NCBI GenBank assembly: GCA_011037195.1
Contig: JAAEAF010002560.1
Coordinates: 1-64,000, forward strand
From: Triatoma infestans
Taxonomy: Eukaryota; Arthropoda; Insecta; Hemiptera; Reduviidae
Length of the DNA: 64,000 nt
Reading direction: 5' to 3'
The translations under genes were made by a program, and so were the position numbers. Of the stretch, positions 58,525 to 64,000 are shown piece by piece. Below the pieces are notes generated by a model. The model saw only the letters and a program-made list of their open reading frames with translations, did not search any database and was not told the origin of the DNA. Each line of letters begins with the position of its first letter. Positions within the stretch are counted from its first letter, which is position 1.

Positions 58525-59985
58525 AGAAAAATATCTGGTGTAAAACACTCACACAACTTTCTCTTACTCCAGTTCTCAAAATTATAATTGACAAATTTTA
58601 TAGTTAGTGTACCAAATTTAATGAAATTCGTCGAAAACTGTAAAAACTGTTCAGTAAAAGCGCACTTCCGGTTTACTAATTTTGTTGAAACTCGGAATTT
58701 TGGCCATCTATTTATTTCTAATTAATTTTGTTTGGATGATAGAATTGCATAAATAGAAAGTAAAAAAACTCTATCAATCTATGCTATCCAACTATGATAG
58801 CACTTAGAAAAAACATAGCCTCTCTCCTCCTCCAAAAGTACCCCTTAAATGAGTTTTCCCAGAGAAATGTTTCAAATAAAAGTTGTAGCTCTTTAAATGT
58901 ACAGTTAATGTACCACGTTTGAAGAAAATCGGAGCCATTTTTGAGAAAATCGCGAAAAAGTGCAAAAACCATTTATTTAGTAAAGTTGTAAAGTAAATGC
59001 ACTTCCGGTCATTAGACTTTTTTCAAACTTGGAACTTCAACAACATATTTAATTCTAATTAACATTATTTAGATGATAGAATTGTCTAAATAAACTGAAA
59101 TAGCACTTAAAATGAAAACCCAAACCCTCCTCCAAAAGTGCCCTTAAATGAATTTTCCCAGAGAAATGTTTCAAATAAAAGTTGTAGCTCTTTGTATGTG
59201 TACTTGATATGGCAAGTTTAAAGAAAGTCGTCGGAACCATTTTTGAGAAAATCGCAAAAAAGTAAAAAAAAACACTATCAGATCTGTGATGGATGCAAGA
59301 AACTTGAAATAATATTAAATTATAAATAAATCAAAATTAAGATAAAGATTGACATTCCCTTGCAAAAGGACAAGACCAGGTATACAAGTCCAGTTACTCG
59401 TACGGTTCAAGAACAATTATTGCATTGTACCAACCCCTTTTCCACACAGGGGAGGAATTGAAGAAACAAAGAGAAGAGATATTTTAAACAGACTAGTGCT
59501 ACAAATCAAGGTGGAAACATCGAAACACTATTTCAGGAATCGCTCTCTAAATATCTGTGCCAGTTTCACAATAAATTAAATAAGTTTATAATATCAAATA
59601 AGTTGTAGTTATTATTTTAACAGAATATATTTATTATATAAAACAGTGGTGCTTTCTTGATTATATTCTTATTACTTCTATCTCAAACATAATTACAAGC
59701 CCTTTATACGAAACCGCTCGTGCTACTTACTACAAACACTATCACACCAAAACATTACAGATCCGTTGGTGATACCTAAACGGAATATCAAGTTTCAACT
59801 TTCTACGGCTTTTCGTTTTTGAGCTATGCTGTTCACATACATACATACACATACACACACAGACCATTTGCTACTCAGACCACTTTTTAGGACTCATGGG
59901 ACCTCAAACGGATATTTCCGGTGAAAACTGGATTTCGAAAATTTGACACGATTACAATACTTCCTCTTACTAAGAGTAAGAGAAA
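58525..59985 (-). repeat. Family A repeat, minus copy, interrupted
   Basis: Starts ATCTGGTGTAAAACACTCAC and CTTTCTCTTACTCCAG, with modules at about 58660-58990 and 58995-59280. An unrelated insert lies at 59292-59757. The rest (GGTGATACCTAAACGG, short CA tract, GATATTTCCGGTGAAAAC) ends TACTTCCTCTTACTAAGAG near 59978. One of the clearest copies showing both ends. Confidence 0.8.
59292..59757. mobile_element. 466-bp insertion in family A flanked by a 9-bp near-duplication
   Basis: CAGATCTGT before and CAGATCCGT after the insert; removing it restores the family A consensus. The insert begins GATGGATGCAAG and ends AAAACATTACA, without obvious inverted ends. It holds a 76-residue ORF (59349-59579) with no recognised domain. 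Confidence 0.5.
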
Positions 59986-60289
59986 GTAATACGTTCACTC
60001 CACAGAGAAATTAAATATTTCCTTTTAAATAAGATTCAAAACTGAACCCTTTTTAATAAGTTGTGCCAAAATAAAACAAATCTAAGATTTTTATATGATT
60101 TACCGCTCTCTTTAAGATTACTCTTTCAGTTTGCTTTACCTTACCCCGTCAGATTCCTACGTCCACTTCTACTTTGCGAATCTGTGTATATGTATCTTGT
60201 CAAATTGAGTTGTAGTTTCAGCTTGATAATGACTGATACAAATTAAAGGACATACTGTTTCACTTAATAATAATGTTAAAGTAAAATTA

Positions 60290-60352
60290 ATCTAAAAAAA
60301 TCTGGTGTGAAACACACACGACTTTCTATTACTGCAGTTTACAAGATTTAAT
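60290..60352 (-). repeat. Family A terminal fragment
   Basis: ATCTGGTGTGAAACACACAC, then GACTTTCTATTACTGCAG only. Confidence 0.55.
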
Positions 60353-60359
60353 GACAAAT

Positions 60360-61060
60360 TTTTACTTTCACTAACTTCCTAGTAAGAGAAAGTGTTGCAA
60401 TCGTGCCAGATTTTCGAAATTACGGTTTTCACGGAATACGTGTTTTAGGGGGGCTCTTAATACGAAAAAAATGTTTTTATCGAATGGTCTGTATGTGTGT
60501 CTGTGTTAATTGATTATCTCAAAAACGAAAAGTTGCGGGAAGTTCAAACTTGGTATTCCACTTTGGCACTATTGCCGCATCAGACACGAAGATTTCGGGC
60601 AAAATCCATCAACCGGAAGTGTGCGTATTTTCCGTAATCTTCTCGTATTACGTCTAAAACGGCTCCAACCTATGTACATACCTAAATACCAATCTCTTTT
60701 GTTTGAAGCATTTTCCCGGGAAAATTGAATTTTTGGGGTTTCTGGGGGAATAGTAGCGTTATGCTTTGACTAAAGTACCCGTTCAGTAATATATATATGG
60801 TTTTTTTCTTCTAGATAATATTAATACAAATTAGAAGCATTGATAGAATTTCATATTTGAATAATATCGGTTTAGCACAAGTGTGATTTTATAGGTTTTA
60901 GAGTTTCTTGGAATTTCTTCGAAAACAGTTACAAAGATTTCCTTTAAACTTGGAATGCTGGCTGCATAGACAGAAACATATTACTTTTAGTTGAAACATT
61001 TTTCTAAACAAATTGTTTTTAAGATGGTTCTGAGGAATCTGAGACGACAAAATTCAAATG
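60360..61060 (+). repeat. Family A copy, plus orientation, diverged
   Basis: TACTTTCACTAACTTCCTAG start, TCTGTATGTGTGTCTGTG, CATCAACCGGAAGTGTGCG and two modules (GGCTCCAACC near 60662, AACAGTTACAAAGA near 60930). Confidence 0.6.
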
Positions 61061-61254
61061 TTTCTGTTCATTACTGGCTCTCTACAATGTAATAAATTAT
61101 TCTCTACCTGCCACTGTTGATAGTGTGGCATTTGTACCCTCGCCGAATGTATATGACGTACACATCCTATATACATAGGACGTGTAGTCCCTCCTCGTAC
61201 GTTAGGATGTACGAGCAATTTTATATTAATTGGAGAATAAAATGACTTTTTTGA

Positions 61255-62195
61255 GGAAACCATACATTTTCCCCTTCCCCAAAACACTTTAAATGAACAT
61301 CATAGAAAAATTTCCCAATGAAAGTGATGTCTCTTTATTCATAGTTAGTGTAACAAATTTAATGAGCTCCGTCGGTTTTTTTATGGATAAAATCGTAAAA
61401 ACTGAAATAACTTCAATAAAACTGCACTTCCGGTCAACCAATTTTCTTCAAACCCAGAATTTTGACAATATATTTAATTCTAATTAATATTATTTATATG
61501 ATAGAATTGTATAATAAACTAAAATAGTATTTTAGAAGAAAACATAATCCCGCCTCTCTACCAAAAATCACCTTTAGATTTTCCCAGAGAACTTTTTAAA
61601 ATAAAAGTTATAGCTCTTTGTATTTGTGAGAAAATAGCAGAAAACTGAAAAACTAGTCTTTAGAAACGCACTTCCGGCTAACCATTTTCTTCAACACGTA
61701 ATATTGGCAACTTAGTTAATTCTATATTATTATTAGATGATACAATTATATAATAAACAGAAATATAGCACTTTAGAGAAAAACATAACCCTCCCTCCAC
61801 CAAAAGCAAATAATTAATGAATTATTTCAGAGAAATGTTTCAAATAAAAGTTATAGAACTTTGTATGTTTAGTTAATAAAATTAAGTTTAAAGAAAATCA
61901 TTGGAACCGTTTTTGAGAAAATCGCAAAAATTGGAAAATCTATTCAGTAAAATGGTAATTCCGCTTGAGGAATTTTGACAGGTAAGTTCTGTCGGATCCA
62001 ATAGTGATACTCACATGGAATGTCAATTTAGAACTTTCTGCGATTTTTTTTTGGGAGGGGGGCTACATGTTCACATGCACAGAAAAACACACCATTTTCT
62101 AAAAACCACTTTTTTGGACATAGAGGACCCCAAAACGTATTTCCATTGAAAGCTCGACACGATCTTCTATCAGCAGTTTGAGAAAGTAAAAATCG
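61255..62195 (-). repeat. Family A copy, minus orientation
   Basis: Three successive reversed modules (CACTTCCGGTCAACC near 61425, CACTTCCGGCTAACC near 61669, GGTAATTCCGCTTGAGG near 61953), then the (TG)-equivalent and CACTTTTTTGGACATAGAGG. It ends near 62190. It faces 60360-61060 across a 190-bp insert with two small hairpins (61150-61215). Confidence 0.65.
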
Positions 62196-62199
62196 TTTA

Positions 62200-63220
62200 A
62201 ATTTTAAAACTAAGGTAAGGAGTCATTACTATTTGGATAAACACACCGATTTCACATGTTTATGGATGTTGCTGAATGTCACTCTAGCAAACTTTTGATT
62301 CCCAAAATGAAAGAAGTGGGGACCAGCACACTCTTCAGGGAGTTTGGCAAACTAGCGAGTTTCCAGACTATCAGCACGAACAGCTTAACACCTTAAAAAT
62401 TAATAACTAACATCGCTGCTTTTACATCGCCGATATGTAATTTGATTTCTTCAAAACTGCCCTGTCTCTGTGGGAAACAAATTTCAAAAATCTGATACTA
62501 TTTATAGAGGTAAGAAAAATAAATAAATATAAAAGTAAAAAAAAAGAGATATTAACCTATTTCTCAAATATTTTTATAAACGGATTTCACATGAAAATTC
62601 ATCGTTTGATGGAATTCGCGAAAGCTAACTTTTATGAATAGTTTCTAAATAACCGATATGAAATTCATCTGGTCGAAGATAAATGGTAATTTACTATAAA
62701 ATGTTTATAATTCAAATCCCAAAATATTTGATTTGATAATTGTTTTACTTTAACAAAATTTCAGTAATTATATCACATTACATTATTATAATTAAAGTAA
62801 ATCCAATAATTAACTTATTCCTAACCTCATAAAGAACCCAACTATAAAAAATTATTGCATTTTATGATTCTAAATTATAAATTGGTTCATACGAGCATAA
62901 TGATTGACGAAATGGGAAATGAAACGAAAAGGGCAAGTTCCAGAAGCAAAAAATTGGCCCAAGGTTAATGAATGCACTAATAATTACTAAGAAAAATATT
63001 TGATTACTTCACATTACTTATTATTTGATTACTTATTTGAATATTACATTCAAATGAGTCCACATCAAGGCTTTCCTTTATTATAATATAAAATTAATTT
63101 ACATTTATGATTTCCAGTACATGTAAAAATCAATTTTATTTTTTGCGCATATATGTATTCTACTGCCCGTCTTATACTTGAATATACCCTTGTGTTTGGT
63201 ATTTTTATACGATAATTCAT
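62200..63220. other. AT-rich DNA, nothing recognised
   Basis: No gene or known repeat. Confidence 0.35.
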
Positions 63221-63225
63221 ATTAA

Positions 63226-63620
63226 ATGATGGAGAGAATACAAAATAAATTCTTAAAATTATTACAATTTTGTACTCAACATTCGAAAATACATGCCATA
63301 AATTTGACTTTACGATGTGATAAATCTGACTTTCTCTTTCTTCATGGTCTCTCATTAACAACATTCACTCCACAGAATTATTATCATTTCTCAGTTCAAT
63401 GTCCCCTGTATTTCTACGAAAACAACTGATTATATTTTACCAATATTTTCTCAGGACTAGCTATACCTTCCACTCACTCATCTATCAATAAAACTTGAAT
63501 TATTAGAATTTCGATAGAATACAAATTAGTTACATTAGTATTATTTTATCATTTTGACTATGTGCAATGCTATTAATATATATAAAATGGGCATTGCCCG
63601 TATAATAAATAAATAAATAT
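63226..63620 (+). mobile_element. Non-LTR retrotransposon 3' end
   Basis: MERIQNKFLKLLQFCTQHSK resembles the segment just after the RT domain in jockey-type elements. The frame is truncated at 63429. The element ends GGGCATTGCCCG and (AATA)n at about 63600-63617. Severely 5' and internally truncated. Confidence 0.6.
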
Positions 63621-64000
63621 AGAAGCCTGCACACTTATGAACGGGACTGGACCAATGAATGGTGACTGTGTCTCTCTGGGTATCCCTGCCAGCGCAAATA
63701 ACACAAATATACTTTAAGCACTTACAATTACTTACGGCAGGTATTCCAATCAAACCACACAAAAATGTGACATTTGCCAGCGGATATCCCAGTTGAACAA
63801 CACTAATTACCTAACTACTTTCAACACACAATTACTGGCGTCCCTGCGTATATTCTGGTTTAAATCTCAAACAACCTCGACTTCCTCTTGAACAATCGCT
63901 ACGTCCCAGCGGGCTATATGACACCACTTGCCGAACAATCTGATAACTTCAGCACTTACAGTTAGACAAAGTAGGTATATCTGCATGTATTAACCCGCAA
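63621..64000. other. Window end, GC-richer unassigned sequence
   Basis: Less AT-rich than its surroundings (GTCCCAGCGGGCTATATG). No frame with a recognisable product. Possibly part of another element cut by the window. Confidence 0.3.

Overview
The window looks like AT-rich nuclear DNA of an insect or another arthropod. The evidence is intron-split genes with GT/AG boundaries, polyadenylation-type sequences, and a dense layer of decayed transposable elements (mariner, Tc1, hAT, Helitron, non-LTR, LTR, SINE) of the kinds common in insects. The species cannot be fixed from sequence alone. A hemipteran is a guess. No prokaryotic operon, CRISPR array or viral genome is visible.

Two protein-coding genes can be supported, both on the minus strand. 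(1) A CRAL-TRIO lipid-transfer protein (alpha-tocopherol transfer protein-like) was assembled here from six coding exons between 56307 and 50192. The phases all agree and give a 295-residue protein, the normal family length. Its intron 5 carries a broken copy of exon 5. (2) Downstream on the same strand, 47781 to 46921 holds the first coding exon of a USP31/USP43-type ubiquitin-specific protease, with the catalytic Cys box and the QHDAQEF motif. Its remaining exons lie outside the window or were not found. Two orphan exon-like segments (18123-18211 plus; about 49110-49240 minus) could not be assigned.

Almost everything else is mobile DNA. The dominant component is one unclassified interspersed repeat, called family A here. 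More than 15 copies or fragments occur in both orientations. Most have no coding capacity. The family has a fixed internal (TG)n tract, a repeated internal module of roughly 300 bp, and ends that carry the inverted motif ACTTTCTCTTACTCC / GGAGTAAGAGAAAGT. It is the host for many later insertions: solo LTRs (4621-5017, 16804-17184), tRNA-derived SINEs, a mariner (9202-10107) and a short unknown insert (59292-59757).

By region. 1-5 kb: family A, a hAT relic and a non-LTR tail. 7-12 kb: family A and a deleted mariner. 12.1-12.6 kb: a 210-bp-arm palindrome. 16-17.6 kb: family A with a solo LTR. 18.4-19.8 kb: a SINE carrying a Helitron with exact ends. 20.6-25.7 kb: a four-copy 165-bp tandem array and a 1.5-kb duplicated block. 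29.3-29.7 kb: a perfect 123-bp inverted repeat. 32.3-33.7 kb: a second Helitron with exact ends, beside a reverse-transcriptase fragment. 35-38 kb: Tc1 and mariner relics. 39-40 kb: a retrotransposon RNase H relic. 41.3-42.4 kb: a second Tc1 relic. 46.9-56.3 kb: the two host genes. 58-62 kb: family A again. 63.2-63.6 kb: a non-LTR 3' end.
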